DNA of 64,000 nucleotides from SIG205 sp045545595 (GTDB taxonomy: Bacteria > Bacillota_I > Bacilli_A > RF39 > UBA660). Position numbers and translations under genes: made by a program. The stretch spans positions 3,338 through 67,337 of the forward strand of contig JAZQBG010000023.1 of assembly GCA_045545595.1 (NCBI GenBank), written 5' to 3'. Shown here piece after piece: positions 24,030-33,124 of the stretch; the first letter of the stretch is position 1; each line of letters begins with the position of its first letter. A model generated the notes under the pieces. The model was not told the origin of the DNA. It was given only the letters and a program-made list of their open reading frames with translations, and did not search any database.

Positions 24030-25445
24030 TTATATTCCTTCTTTCATTTTTGTATTAATTATTTTAGATTCTATATATCCATTATTTAATTCAGTAGTAA
24101 TTACTTCATCAGTTTTTAGCTTAGTAATATCACTTACAATTTTATTATCTTTTTTAATAACTGCATATCCTCTTTTCAAAGCATTTAATGGATACAACAC
24201 TTCTAATTTTTCTATAATATTATTAATTTTAATATCATTAATTTCTACATAGTGTTTTGTAACATTAGTAATATGTTTAATATCTAGTTTAGCAACTAAT
24301 ATTTTATTATCTTGTATTATTTTATTTGTATCATGATAAATATTATTAACTAATTCTTTTAATTTTTTTCTTTTATTATCATAGAAATTCTCAGGATTAT
24401 TTAATGTATAATTACTAAGAATTTGTTTTAATCTAGTATCTTCTATATTAATTTTTTGCTTAATATAATTATTCAATTTATCAATTATTCCATCAAGTTT
24501 TTGTTCTTTTATCTCATACATTGAAATTGGATTTTTAAGTATATAAGAATTTTTATATTTGTTTAATAATAATTCTAAGTAATCTAATTTCTTTTTTAAT
24601 GACTCATTTAATCTAATCTTTACCTGATCAATATAATTTAATATATCAACTAGATTAGGTACAGCCATCTCTGCTGCTCCTGTTGGAGTTGGCGCTCTAA
24701 GATCTGCGACAAAATCACTAATTGTAAAGTCAATTTCATGCCCTACAGCGCTAATTACAGGAATTCTTGATTCAAATATCGCACGTGCGACAATTTCCTC
24801 GTTAAACGCCCATAAATCCTCTATACTTCCCCCACCACGTCCAACTATTAAAACATCGATGTCATATTCCCCGGCTTTCTTAATTTGTTTAACAATAGAA
24901 GGTGCGGCATCTACTCCTTGTACTAGTGCTGGAAAAAGAATTGTTTCGCATATTGGAAATCTTCTTTTTAATGTTGATATAATATCTTTTATTGCTGCAC
25001 CTGTAGGAGCAGTTACTATACCTATTCTATTAGGTATTTTAGGTACACGTTTCTTATATCTTTTATCAAATAAGCCTTCTTTTTCTAATTTTAATTTCAA
25101 TTGTTCAAAAGCTATATGTAAATTACCAATACCATCTTCAATCATATCATTCGCATAAATCTGATATGCTCCACTTGCTTCATATACACTAACTCTACCA
25201 GTTATTAGAACTTTCATACCATCAATTGGTGTAAATTTAACTTTAGTAGTTGCCGAAGCAAACATAATTGCATTTATACGGCTATTTTCATCTTTTAAAG
25301 TAAAATACCAATGCCCTCTAGTATGAGCTTTAAAATTGGATATTTCACCTCTTAAATAAACGTTTTGTAGATGGCTATTATTATCTACTAACGTTTTAAT
25401 ATATTTATTTAAATCTGTAACTGTAATATAATTTTCTGTATTCAT
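24030..25445 (-). CDS. xseA: Exodeoxyribonuclease VII large subunit
   Basis: XseA degrades single-stranded DNA from both ends, with XseB. ATG 25445 gives M-N-T-E-N-Y-I-T-V-T-D-L-N-K-Y-I and about 471 residues. An N-terminal OB fold (L-R-G-E-I-S-N-F-K-A-H, G-H-W-Y-F-T-L-K-D) is followed by the catalytic domain (T-A-P-T-G-A-A-I-K-D, R-G-G-G-S-I-E-D-L-W-A-F-N-E-E, A-V-G-H-E-I-D-F-T) and a long coiled region. Two upstream in-frame starts at 25451 and 25454 are possible. Confidence 0.94.
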   Translation of the reverse strand: MNTENYITVTDLNKYIKTLVDNNSHLQNVYLRGEISNFKAHTRGHWYFTLKDENSRINAIMFASATTKVKFTPIDGMKVLITGRVSVYEASGAYQIYANDMIEDGIGNLHIAFEQLKLKLEKEGLFDKRYKKRVPKIPNRIGIVTAPTGAAIKDIISTLKRRFPICETILFPALVQGVDAAPSIVKQIKKAGEYDIDVLIVGRGGGSIEDLWAFNEEIVARAIFESRIPVISAVGHEIDFTISDFVADLRAPTPTGAAEMAVPNLVDILNYIDQVKIRLNESLKKKLDYLELLLNKYKNSYILKNPISMYEIKEQKLDGIIDKLNNYIKQKINIEDTRLKQILSNYTLNNPENFYDNKRKKLKELVNNIYHDTNKIIQDNKILVAKLDIKHITNVTKHYVEINDIKINNIIEKLEVLYPLNALKRGYAVIKKDNKIVSDITKLKTDEVITTELNNGYIESKIINTKMKEGI

Positions 25446-25500
25446 AAACATCACTCTTCTATATATAAAATTATATAATATTTTTACATCTTAGACAATA

Positions 25501-25522
25501 ATAAAAGAGCCAAAAGGCTCTT
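25501..25522 (-). terminator. Terminator of the dockerin-protein gene
   Basis: AAGAGCC (25505-25511), AAAA, GGCTCTT (25516-25522); the minus strand continues with TTTTATT. Confidence 0.78.
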
Positions 25523-25534
25523 AATTAATATATT

Positions 25535-27574
25535 CTATTCAGCTAATTCCCAATTTGCTGTTAAATTTAATGGTCCTGTCATACCTTCAGGAATAGTTAC
25601 ATTAATTTGTGGTTCAGAAATATTAAGTGTAGCACATACCCATCCAGTAAATCTATATCCTTCTTTAACAGGATTAGTTAATTCAAATGGTAACGCTATA
25701 TTTGCATATACTGTATCATAAAATCCTTCAAAAGTTCCACCATTTAATTCATAGTTTATTGGATATTTATCACCAGAATCATATGGAAGAGTTATATTAT
25801 CAACAATATGTTTTCTAATTATTTGAACATCAAGATTATCTATTGTATTATCTTGATTAACATCCGCAACATCTAATTGATCATATGTTAATTCATGTGT
25901 TCCAACTAATGCCTGTCTTAAAAGTATTGTGTCATCGTTTGAGACTTTGCCATCTCCACTAATATCTCCATATATACCATTTACATGTTTGTTGATTGTA
26001 AAATAGAATCCTGTTCTTGCTATTGCAGGTTCCATTGCCCATACATTTCCGTCTTCATCTTCCTCTAGTTCATGCAATGTTAATTCTACATAATATTTAC
26101 CATGTCCTACTTTAACAATTTGGTCACCTACTTTTGTAGTTTTAGGAATTTCAAATGCAAAGTCAAAGTATTCTACATCGCCAGGTTTAATAATTTCAAC
26201 ATTTTGATTATATTTTAACTCAAAATTAACTGGAGTTGGTACATAATTAGCATAATCTAATTTTGCTTTTATTGCATATGTTCCAGTAGGAATATTTTCA
26301 GTGAATATGTCCAAATTAAATTTTCTTTTTTTACTATTATCAAATACTAATTCATCAAGTGAATAATATACTTCAGGATCTTCCCATACTTCACTAGAAA
26401 TTGTCATTGATGCTTCTGGTGTAACAGTTAAACGAACAATCTCTGACGCGAAGAATTCTTCATTAGCATCATATACATATATATAAAATTCGTATTCACC
26501 AGGTGTTATAGGTTCATCAAATGTTAAATAATGTTTAGCATTTGCTAGACCATATGCAGGGTCTGCACCTTCACCAATAATAAACACTTCATCATAGTCT
26601 ATATTTATTTCTTCACCATCTTTAGTTGCATCGATCTCTATATTATAATCTCCTTCTTCAATAAATCTTGATTTAAATACAAGTTCTAGTTCATTTATTT
26701 CGATATCAGAACTATATATATCATAGAAATTTTGATATTCTCCAAACACGGGATAAAATCCAATACCCTCACCATTTACTTCTTTAGCAGTCATTTCAAT
26801 TGCAAAAGCACTTAATGTTGGTTCAGCATCTGTATAATCAATTGTAAATCCTGATTCAATTATTTCTTCATCTTGTTCTAGTTCCATAGCGCACGATACA
26901 TAATCATTTATATTAGTAGAATTAAACTCAATTGGCAATCTAAATACGCCATTTGAAACTGTAACAGTTGAAGGCATTGTTCCAATATTAAATGGTGTTG
27001 GGATATAATCATCTTCAGTAATTTCATAATCATGACATTGTAAACTAAAGTTATATTCACCATCTTCAATATTAAATGCGTCAAAAACAACTTCATAACT
27101 ATATTCAGTTTTTGTTTCATCATTTTTCAACCATAAACCTGCCATATTATAGTCATCTTCATGAATTGATGAATATCCAGTTCCTCCACCTTCAATTGTA
27201 AATTCTTCAAGAACTGTATTTATTGCTATACCTTTTGCTTCTTTACCATTTACTTCTTCTATTTTAAATGTTGAAGGTACTGTAACATTTTCTCCAGTTC
27301 TACCATTAATCCATTCACCATCATAATTTTTATAGTAGATGATCATGTCATCTTTGCTCTCAACATCCTCAATAGTTCTAGCTGCCCACATTATATCTTC
27401 AGTTGATAAATAATCTCTATTAGTATCAAATACATGTGTACCAATAACATAAGTATCAGAAGGAATGTCATGAGCTGAGATTATATATGGATTGTTTGCC
27501 GCAAATACGTCTATATTTCCAATAAAGAATATTGAAAATATGAATACTACTATACTAAGAAACTTCTTTTTCAT
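25535..27574 (-). CDS. Secreted protein with dockerin module and InlB-type repeat
   Basis: The 679-residue protein starts with a signal peptide (basic K-K-K, hydrophobic core, likely cleavage after V-F-A about residue 25). Residues 26-540 look like several beta-sandwich segments without a family I can name. Residues about 545-605 form a type I dockerin with two calcium loops (D-I-S-G-D-G-K-V-S-N-D-D and D-V-N-Q-D-N-T-I-D-N-L-D). The C-terminus carries one Listeria-Bacteroides (InlB B) repeat (Y-E-L-N-G-G-T-F, E-G-Y-R-F-T-G-W). No LPXTG anchor is present. Dockerins bind cohesins, none of which is in the window. RBS AAAGGAG. Confidence 0.8.
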   Translation of the reverse strand: MKKKFLSIVVFIFSIFFIGNIDVFAANNPYIISAHDIPSDTYVIGTHVFDTNRDYLSTEDIMWAARTIEDVESKDDMIIYYKNYDGEWINGRTGENVTVPSTFKIEEVNGKEAKGIAINTVLEEFTIEGGGTGYSSIHEDDYNMAGLWLKNDETKTEYSYEVVFDAFNIEDGEYNFSLQCHDYEITEDDYIPTPFNIGTMPSTVTVSNGVFRLPIEFNSTNINDYVSCAMELEQDEEIIESGFTIDYTDAEPTLSAFAIEMTAKEVNGEGIGFYPVFGEYQNFYDIYSSDIEINELELVFKSRFIEEGDYNIEIDATKDGEEINIDYDEVFIIGEGADPAYGLANAKHYLTFDEPITPGEYEFYIYVYDANEEFFASEIVRLTVTPEASMTISSEVWEDPEVYYSLDELVFDNSKKRKFNLDIFTENIPTGTYAIKAKLDYANYVPTPVNFELKYNQNVEIIKPGDVEYFDFAFEIPKTTKVGDQIVKVGHGKYYVELTLHELEEDEDGNVWAMEPAIARTGFYFTINKHVNGIYGDISGDGKVSNDDTILLRQALVGTHELTYDQLDVADVNQDNTIDNLDVQIIRKHIVDNITLPYDSGDKYPINYELNGGTFEGFYDTVYANIALPFELTNPVKEGYRFTGWVCATLNISEPQINVTIPEGMTGPLNLTANWELAE

Positions 27575-27591
27575 ATTTTACTCCTTTACTC

Positions 27592-28836
27592 CTATATTTT
27601 TGTAGTGCTTACTACACTACCATCATTTAATTTTACTTTTAAATCTGTTGCACTATTATATACTGCTTCGTTAACTCTTATTCCGCCAATTTTAGATACA
27701 TATCCACCAATTTTACTATCACCATTGTATAAGGCGTTTGCAGTAATTTCATTTCCATTTTTATAAACTATTACTTTTCTTTCAGTAGATGATTGGTCAC
27801 CATCTATTACCACCATTTTTACAGTATACACATCTAGTACTGGGATTACTTCCCATTCGGCAGTTAATATAACATTACCGTTTACTGCAGAATCAAAATT
27901 ATATGCTCCACCATTGTGCATCCAACCAATAAACTTATATCCATCTCTTGATGGATCAGACGGTTTTGTAGCTTTACCACCTGCAATAATTGTTTGACTT
28001 GCTACTGCACTACCACCATTACTATTAAATGATACAGTGTACTTTATAACTTCAGGTGTTGGAGCTGGTATTGGTGTAGGTTTTTCAGTTTGATTATTAT
28101 TCCCTGTATTACCTGATGTTTGGTTTTTTGTCCATTCAGCTTTCAATGTGATATCAGAGTTTACCTCTTTATTAAAATCATATTTTGTTTTTCCTAAATA
28201 CCATCCATTAAAAGTATATCCTGTTCTTGTTGGATTAGCAGGTTTAGATACTTTTTCACCTTTTTTTATAGCTTGTGTTGCAACACTGCTACCACCATTA
28301 CTATTAAAAGTAACTACTACATTATCTTCTTCAAGTTTTTTATAACTTGCTTTAAGTTTTATGTCAGATACTATTTCTGTATCAAAATTAAATGAATTAT
28401 TATCTAATAACCATTCAATAAAAACATAACCCTCTTTAGTTGGGTCAGTTGGTTTTTTAATTTTTTCACCAACTTCTACTTCAATGGCTTCGATTTTTGT
28501 TCCACCATCAGTATCAAAAGTTACTGTGACAGTTTCTACATCACCCTTTTTTATCCATCTAGCTTCTAGTTTGATATCTTTTTTCATTTTACTGTCAAAA
28601 TAATATTTTTCACCATTTAGATACCATCCATCAAATTTGTATCCATCTTTAGATGGATCTATTGGCTTAATTGCAGTATCACCACGATTTAATGATTGTG
28701 ATTCAACTATTGTTCCCCCATTTGAATCAAAAGTTACAGTATATGTTTTATTTTTCAATAAAATGCATATAACTATTACTGCAATTAAAGAAATAATTAA
28801 TCCAATTGCAATTCCAATTTTTAACTTTTTATTCAT
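27592..28836 (-). CDS. Membrane-anchored InlB B-repeat surface protein
   Basis: The 414 residues have an N-terminal membrane helix (about 7-27) and then four InlB-type (Listeria-Bacteroides) repeats at about 31-95, 102-168, 172-238 and 268-333. Each contains F-D/N-S-N-G-G or F-D-T-D-G-G and a late G-Y-x-F-x-G-W (G-Y-V-F-I-E-W in repeat 2). A Pro/Asn/Thr-rich linker separates repeat 4. The last 80 residues are unique. With its basic start and no cleavage site the protein is probably a type II anchored adhesin-like protein. It precedes the dockerin gene by 17 bases and may form an operon with it. RBS GGAGGG. Confidence 0.78.
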   Translation of the reverse strand: MNKKLKIGIAIGLIISLIAVIVICILLKNKTYTVTFDSNGGTIVESQSLNRGDTAIKPIDPSKDGYKFDGWYLNGEKYYFDSKMKKDIKLEARWIKKGDVETVTVTFDTDGGTKIEAIEVEVGEKIKKPTDPTKEGYVFIEWLLDNNSFNFDTEIVSDIKLKASYKKLEEDNVVVTFNSNGGSSVATQAIKKGEKVSKPANPTRTGYTFNGWYLGKTKYDFNKEVNSDITLKAEWTKNQTSGNTGNNNQTEKPTPIPAPTPEVIKYTVSFNSNGGSAVASQTIIAGGKATKPSDPSRDGYKFIGWMHNGGAYNFDSAVNGNVILTAEWEVIPVLDVYTVKMVVIDGDQSSTERKVIVYKNGNEITANALYNGDSKIGGYVSKIGGIRVNEAVYNSATDLKVKLNDGSVVSTTKI

Positions 28837-28886
28837 AACTCCCTCCTTCTAAAACACTTTGCAGATTAAACTTTCTATTACTGCAA

Positions 28887-28895
28887 ATTTATTAT
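28887..28895 (-). promoter_or_regulatory. Extended -10 upstream of the InlB-repeat gene
   Basis: The minus strand reads TGTTATAAT about 55 bases before the start codon, with a TG extension and perfect TATAAT. The -35 is poor. Confidence 0.45.
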
Positions 28896-28971
28896 AACAC
28901 AAAAATGTCATAATGAGTAGCATTTTTTCGTTATTTATAGCACGAATGAGAAAATTGTCTTGGTGATAACT

Positions 28972-29421
28972 ATGAATTTTGATAGAATTAAGCTTATTAG
29001 AGAAGAACAGGAATTGACACAAAAACAAATGGCTGAAATTTTAAATATTAAACGTCCTGCATATTCTTTATGGGAAATAAATAAAAATATTATACCATTA
29101 TATAAATTAAATCAGTTTTGTAATACATTTTCATTAAGTTTAGATTATATTGCAAATTTGTCAGATGTTAGAAACCGTAATTTAAATTATATTGAAATTG
29201 ATATTATAGAAGTTGGAAAACGTTTAAAAGAAATAAGAAAAGAATTAAAATTAACACAAGAAAAATTAGCAAGTAAATTTAATACTACGCATTCAGCAAT
29301 TAGTGCTTATGAAAATGGTGTAACATTAATTCCTACCATTTTTTTAGTAGAATTCGCAAAAATTTCGAACGTATCATTAGATTATTTTTGTGGGAAAACT
29401 GATGATAAGGCAATACTATAG
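28972..29421 (+). CDS. Tandem XRE-type HTH regulator
   Basis: ATG 28972 behind GGTGATA gives 149 residues. Two complete HTH_3 domains are visible: residues 4-60 (L-T-Q-K-Q-M-A-E-I-L-N-I-K-R-P-A-Y) and 81-140 (L-T-Q-E-K-L-A-S-K-F-N-T-T-H-S-A-I-S). Both end with an S-L-D-Y or S-L-D-Y-F motif. No other domain is present. It probably binds two adjacent half-sites as a repressor; the divergent InlB-repeat gene is a possible target. Confidence 0.85.
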   Translation: MNFDRIKLIREEQELTQKQMAEILNIKRPAYSLWEINKNIIPLYKLNQFCNTFSLSLDYIANLSDVRNRNLNYIEIDIIEVGKRLKEIRKELKLTQEKLASKFNTTHSAISAYENGVTLIPTIFLVEFAKISNVSLDYFCGKTDDKAIL

Positions 29422-29430
29422 AAATAAAAA

Positions 29431-29464
29431 ATAAAACGAATATAAATTACTATATTCGTTTTAT
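29431..29464. terminator. Bidirectional terminator between the HTH gene and nusB
   Basis: ATAAAACGAATATA (29431-29444) pairs perfectly with TATATTCGTTTTAT (29451-29464). T-rich tails exist on both sides of the stem. Confidence 0.82.
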
Positions 29465-29481
29465 TTGTATTATTTTATAGA

Positions 29482-29880
29482 TTACTTATCTTGATATACC
29501 TTATCCAATACCCCATTTATCATTTTTCTAACCTTTTCATCAGAATATTTTTTAGCAAGTTCAATAGCTTCATTAATACATACTATTTCTGGAGTATCAG
29601 TATATAATAATTCATATATACCGATTGAAATGATAGCTTGATCTATTTTACTTAATCTTTCCATTGTCCAGTCAGATAAATATTTATTTGCGGTTTCAAA
29701 TATTTTATCTTTATTATTTAAAATACCATTTATTGTATCATTTACAAATTCATTTTCTATTTCTACTTGTTCTTTGATTAAATTTTCTAATGTATAATCA
29801 ATTTTATTTGTTTGGTACATAAATATTTGATATAAAATTGTCATAATTTTTTCTCTTAATTCGCTTCTTGTCTGTTTCAC
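29482..29880 (-). CDS. nusB: Transcription antitermination factor NusB
   Basis: NusB binds boxA RNA with S10 in rRNA antitermination. The chosen GTG start at 29880 follows AGGTGAT and gives V-K-Q-T-R-S-E-L-R, 132 residues. The all-helical protein shows the family pattern L-S-K-I-D-Q-A-I-I-S-I-G-I-Y-E-L-L and V-C-I-N-E-A-I-E-L-A-K-K-Y-S, ending N-G-V-L-D-K-V. It follows tgt on the same strand. Confidence 0.92.
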   Translation of the reverse strand: MKQTRSELREKIMTILYQIFMYQTNKIDYTLENLIKEQVEIENEFVNDTINGILNNKDKIFETANKYLSDWTMERLSKIDQAIISIGIYELLYTDTPEIVCINEAIELAKKYSDEKVRKMINGVLDKVYQDK

Positions 29881-29927
29881 ATAATCACCTCTTTTTTTCA
29901 ATACCAATATATTTTAACACATATTTA

Positions 29928-31040
29928 TCATTTATTGAAATATTTTTTTAAAAAGTTTTCTTTATATTCTAAAATATTATCATTTTTAATTGCTTCTCTT
30001 AGTTCTTCTGTTAATTTTATTAGAAATCTAATATTATGTATTGATAATAATCTTCCACCTAACATTTCATTTGAAGTAATTAGATGTCTTATATATGCTT
30101 TAGTATAATTTTTACATGTATAGCAATCACAATTTTCTTCAATTGGAGTAAAATCTTCTTTATATTTTGAATTTCTAATATTTATTTTACCATTTCTAGT
30201 GAATGCATTTCCGTGACGAGCTAATCTTGTTGGTAATACACAATCAAATATATCTATTCCTCTAATTACTCCTTCTATGATATCTTCTGGTTCACCTACA
30301 CCCATTAGATATCTTACTTTATCTTCAGGTAAATATTTTGTTGAGTAGCTTATCATTTTATACATTACATCTTTACCTTCACCAACACTAGTTCCACCTA
30401 CTGAATATCCATCAAATCCAATTTTGACTGTTTCTTCCGCACTATGTCTTCTAAGGTCTTCGTATTCTCCTCCTTGAACTATTCCAAATAATGATTGATT
30501 TTCATTTTTATGTACTACTTTACCACGTTTCGCCCATCTTAGTGTTCTTTCTACACTTTGTTTTACGTAATCATATTTTGCTGGATAACCAATGCATTCA
30601 TCAAAGCTCATAGCTATATCACTATCTAATTTATTTTGTATTTCAATAGATTTTTCTGGAGTTAAGAATAGTGGTGAACCATCTATATGACTTTTGAATT
30701 TAACTCCTTCTTCAGATATATCTTTAGGTTTTGCTAGTGAAAACACTTGGAACCCACCACTATCAGTTAGTATCGGTCCATCATAATTCATAAATTTATG
30801 CAATCCACCTGCTTTATCTACAATATCTTCTCCAGGTCTTAGCCATAAATGATATGTATTTGATAAAATTATTCCACTATTAGCGGCTTTTAGTTCTTCT
30901 GGAGTAAGTGTTTTAACATTTGCTAAAGTACCAACTGGCATAAACATAGGTGTATCATAACTACCGTAATTTGTATGAATTTTCCCAAGTCTTGCACTAC
31001 TATTTTTCTCTTTCTTTAATAAATCGTATTTAATTTTCAT
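29928..31040 (-). CDS. tgt: tRNA-guanine transglycosylase (bacterial)
   Basis: Tgt exchanges guanine 34 for preQ1 in tRNAs for Asp, Asn, His and Tyr. ATG 31040 behind GAGGTAA gives 370 residues. The catalytic Asp motifs are T-D-S-G-G-F-Q-V-F-S-L and I-F-D-C-V-L-P-T-R. The zinc site is C-D-C-Y-T-C with a later His in R-H-L-I. The window also holds queH (42211), the epoxyqueuosine reductase, so the organism appears to finish queuosine. Confidence 0.95.
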   Translation of the reverse strand: MKIKYDLLKKEKNSSARLGKIHTNYGSYDTPMFMPVGTLANVKTLTPEELKAANSGIILSNTYHLWLRPGEDIVDKAGGLHKFMNYDGPILTDSGGFQVFSLAKPKDISEEGVKFKSHIDGSPLFLTPEKSIEIQNKLDSDIAMSFDECIGYPAKYDYVKQSVERTLRWAKRGKVVHKNENQSLFGIVQGGEYEDLRRHSAEETVKIGFDGYSVGGTSVGEGKDVMYKMISYSTKYLPEDKVRYLMGVGEPEDIIEGVIRGIDIFDCVLPTRLARHGNAFTRNGKINIRNSKYKEDFTPIEENCDCYTCKNYTKAYIRHLITSNEMLGGRLLSIHNIRFLIKLTEELREAIKNDNILEYKENFLKKYFNK

Positions 31041-31127
31041 AATTACCTCACATCTCGTAAAATTCATTGATAATTATACTATAATTTAATAAATTATTAA
31101 AGAGTTTAAACAAAAAACATAAAAAAC

Positions 31128-31156
31128 TTGACTTTTTTTTAAAAATGTTATATTAT
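31128..31156 (+). promoter_or_regulatory. Promoter of gene 31182-31637
   Basis: TTGACT (31128-31133), 17 bases, TATTAT (31151-31156), followed by the RBS AGGGGGA. Confidence 0.75.
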
Positions 31157-31181
31157 ATATGGCCATAGAGGGGGATTTAGT

Positions 31182-31637
31182 ATGAATTCAAGGGAAAGAG
31201 CTAATTATATTAATAATATGCCATATGAAATGTTTAAGGAATTATTAACTAATTCTGAATCAATTAATACATCATATGATAGAGCTTCAAAAATACTAGA
31301 ATGTGCTAGCGTAGAAAAAATGACTGATACTAGAGGAAGAGCTAAAGAAACATTAAATAATAATATGTTAGTATTATGTATTCGTTCTAGAGAAACACAA
31401 TTAACAGCAAAAATGGTTTCATTAGGAGTTATATTTGCAAATCCAGTTAGTAATCCACATTACTTTAATGAATTATGTGAGGTATTTTCAACTGATACTA
31501 AAACAGGTGAAAAAATTATTAATTATGCTGAAATTGCAAAAGTATATAATACTACAGTGGATAATGTTAAATCAAACATTTTATTTGGTCAAACTATTGA
31601 AAAATTAGCACAAAAAACTAATAAAAAAACAAAATAA
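31182..31637 (+). CDS. Unrecognised helical protein
   Basis: This 151-residue protein has its own strong promoter, a GGGGGA RBS and a terminator. It has no signal peptide or membrane segment. The sequence is mostly helical and polar and ends in a Lys-rich tail. The pattern Y-A-E-I-A-K-V-Y-N-T-T-V-D-N-V-K near residue 120 resembles a helix-turn-helix that could bind nucleic acid, but I cannot name a family. Confidence 0.6.
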   Translation: MNSRERANYINNMPYEMFKELLTNSESINTSYDRASKILECASVEKMTDTRGRAKETLNNNMLVLCIRSRETQLTAKMVSLGVIFANPVSNPHYFNELCEVFSTDTKTGEKIINYAEIAKVYNTTVDNVKSNILFGQTIEKLAQKTNKKTK

Positions 31638-31665
31638 AAAAATCTTGAGAAATCAAGATTTTTTT
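31635..31665. terminator. Bidirectional terminator
   Basis: AAAAAATCTTG pairs with CAAGATTTTTT around AGAAAT. It serves gene 31182-31637 on the plus strand and rluD on the minus strand, whose stop codon it touches. Confidence 0.85.
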
Positions 31666-32557
31666 ATTTTTCAAAATTCTTTAAAATATCTATAAATTCA
31701 TTTGGAAGATCTGCTTTAAATTCTATGTATTCATTTGTTTTAGGATGATTAAAGCCAAGAGACGCTGCATGTAACATTTGTCCGTAATCATTGATGATTT
31801 TTCTTCTTCCATAAACAGGGTCATTAACAATAGGATATCCTATGTAATTCATATGCACACGGATTTGATGTGTTCTACCAGTTTCTAGTTTAAGTTCTAT
31901 TAAAGTCGCATTTTTATATCTTTCTAGAACTTTAAAGTGAGTAACAGCATCTTTACTATTAACATCAGTAACTGCCATTTTTTGTCTATCATTTTTATCT
32001 CTACCAATCGGTGCATCTATTGTACCAGTATCGTGAGGAATGACACCCCATACTAAAGCTATATATTTTCTATTAATATCATGTTTGCTAAGTTGTTCTG
32101 AAAGTTTAGCATGCGCTTCATCGTTTTTCGCAACCATCAGTAATCCACTTGTATCTTTGTCTATTCTATGGACTATTCCAGGTCTTATGTCATTATTACT
32201 TAGTGATTTTGTATGGTACATTAATGCATTAACTAGTGTACCAGTATAATTCCCGTTTGCAGGATGAACTACCATACCAGATGGTTTATTTACTATAATT
32301 ACATCATCATCTTCATAAAAGATATCTAATGGTATATTTTCAGCAACTACATCTGTACTCTCGTTTAATTCACCGATTATTTTAACATTTTCTCCAGTTT
32401 TAACATTATAACTCGGTTTCACTATTTCGTCATCTACTAAAACTAGACCTTCTTTAATAAGTTTAACAATTTTACTTCTTGAATATTCTTTCATTTGTGC
32501 TAAAAATTGATCAATTCTCGAATTATTAAATTCTTCTTCTACTATATAATTATTCAT
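31664..32557 (-). CDS. rluD: RluD-family pseudouridine synthase
   Basis: The protein isomerises uridines in 23S rRNA. ATG 32557 lies inside the end of lspA (eight-base overlap), giving 297 residues. An N-terminal S4 domain (S-R-I-D-Q-F-L-A, S-R-S-K-I-V-K-L-I) precedes the catalytic domain with H-R-I-D-K-D-T-S-G-L (catalytic Asp), R-K-Y-I-A-L-V-W-G and G-R-T-H-Q-I-R-V-H. RluD and its paralogues are hard to separate by sequence alone; the lspA neighbourhood is the usual Firmicutes arrangement. Confidence 0.92.
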   Translation of the reverse strand: MNNYIVEEEFNNSRIDQFLAQMKEYSRSKIVKLIKEGLVLVDDEIVKPSYNVKTGENVKIIGELNESTDVVAENIPLDIFYEDDDVIIVNKPSGMVVHPANGNYTGTLVNALMYHTKSLSNNDIRPGIVHRIDKDTSGLLMVAKNDEAHAKLSEQLSKHDINRKYIALVWGVIPHDTGTIDAPIGRDKNDRQKMAVTDVNSKDAVTHFKVLERYKNATLIELKLETGRTHQIRVHMNYIGYPIVNDPVYGRRKIINDYGQMLHAASLGFNHPKTNEYIEFKADLPNEFIDILKNFEK

Positions 32558-33062
32558 CAAAATCTATTATCTCCACTTCTTCTTGATTTTTATGTACTAT
32601 ACCCGGAAGAAAACATTCAACGCAAATTAGTAAAACACTCATAACTATTGCAATATCACTTATATTAAATATTGGGTAATGAAATCCAAAAAATGTAAAA
32701 TCAAAGAAATCAATTACATATCCTAGAAATACCCTATCAATTAAATTACCAATTATTCCACCAATTAGTAATCCATAATATAATGATTTATATTTATTGT
32801 GTTCTTTCTCACGAAACATTAAGAAAACGACAAGCAACATAGCAAATATTGTAATTAATATTATGTATGTTTTTTTATTCCACAATATACTCCATGCAGC
32901 TCCAAAATTATGTGCATTAGTTATAGCAAAGAAATTAGGGACAATAACTTTGCTGTAACCGAAATCTATTGTACTATTTACTATGAATTTTGTAAACTGA
33001 TCTATGGTGATCGTTATTAAAGATATAATTGAAATTAGAACGAAAAACTTTTTTTTCTTCAT
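32550..33062 (-). CDS. lspA: Lipoprotein signal peptidase
   Basis: LspA removes signal peptides from prolipoproteins in the membrane. The 170 residues have four membrane helices and the two catalytic aspartates in G-N-L-I-D-R and F-N-I-S-D-I-A, plus N-x-G-A-A-W (N-F-G-A-A-W). The C-terminal tail is acidic (E-E-V-E-I-I-D-F-D-E). It overlaps rluD by eight bases. Confidence 0.94.
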   Translation of the reverse strand: MKKKKFFVLISIISLITITIDQFTKFIVNSTIDFGYSKVIVPNFFAITNAHNFGAAWSILWNKKTYIILITIFAMLLVVFLMFREKEHNKYKSLYYGLLIGGIIGNLIDRVFLGYVIDFFDFTFFGFHYPIFNISDIAIVMSVLLICVECFLPGIVHKNQEEVEIIDFDE

Positions 33063-33124
33063 ATATACTCACCTATTATAATTATATCAAATAAAAATAC
33101 ATAAATAAAGTATTATTTATGTAT

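Noticed and set aside
27592..28836. Repetitive stretch as a CRISPR or DNA repeat array
   Set aside because: The periodicity is protein-level (InlB repeats) with diverged DNA, no identical spaced repeats.
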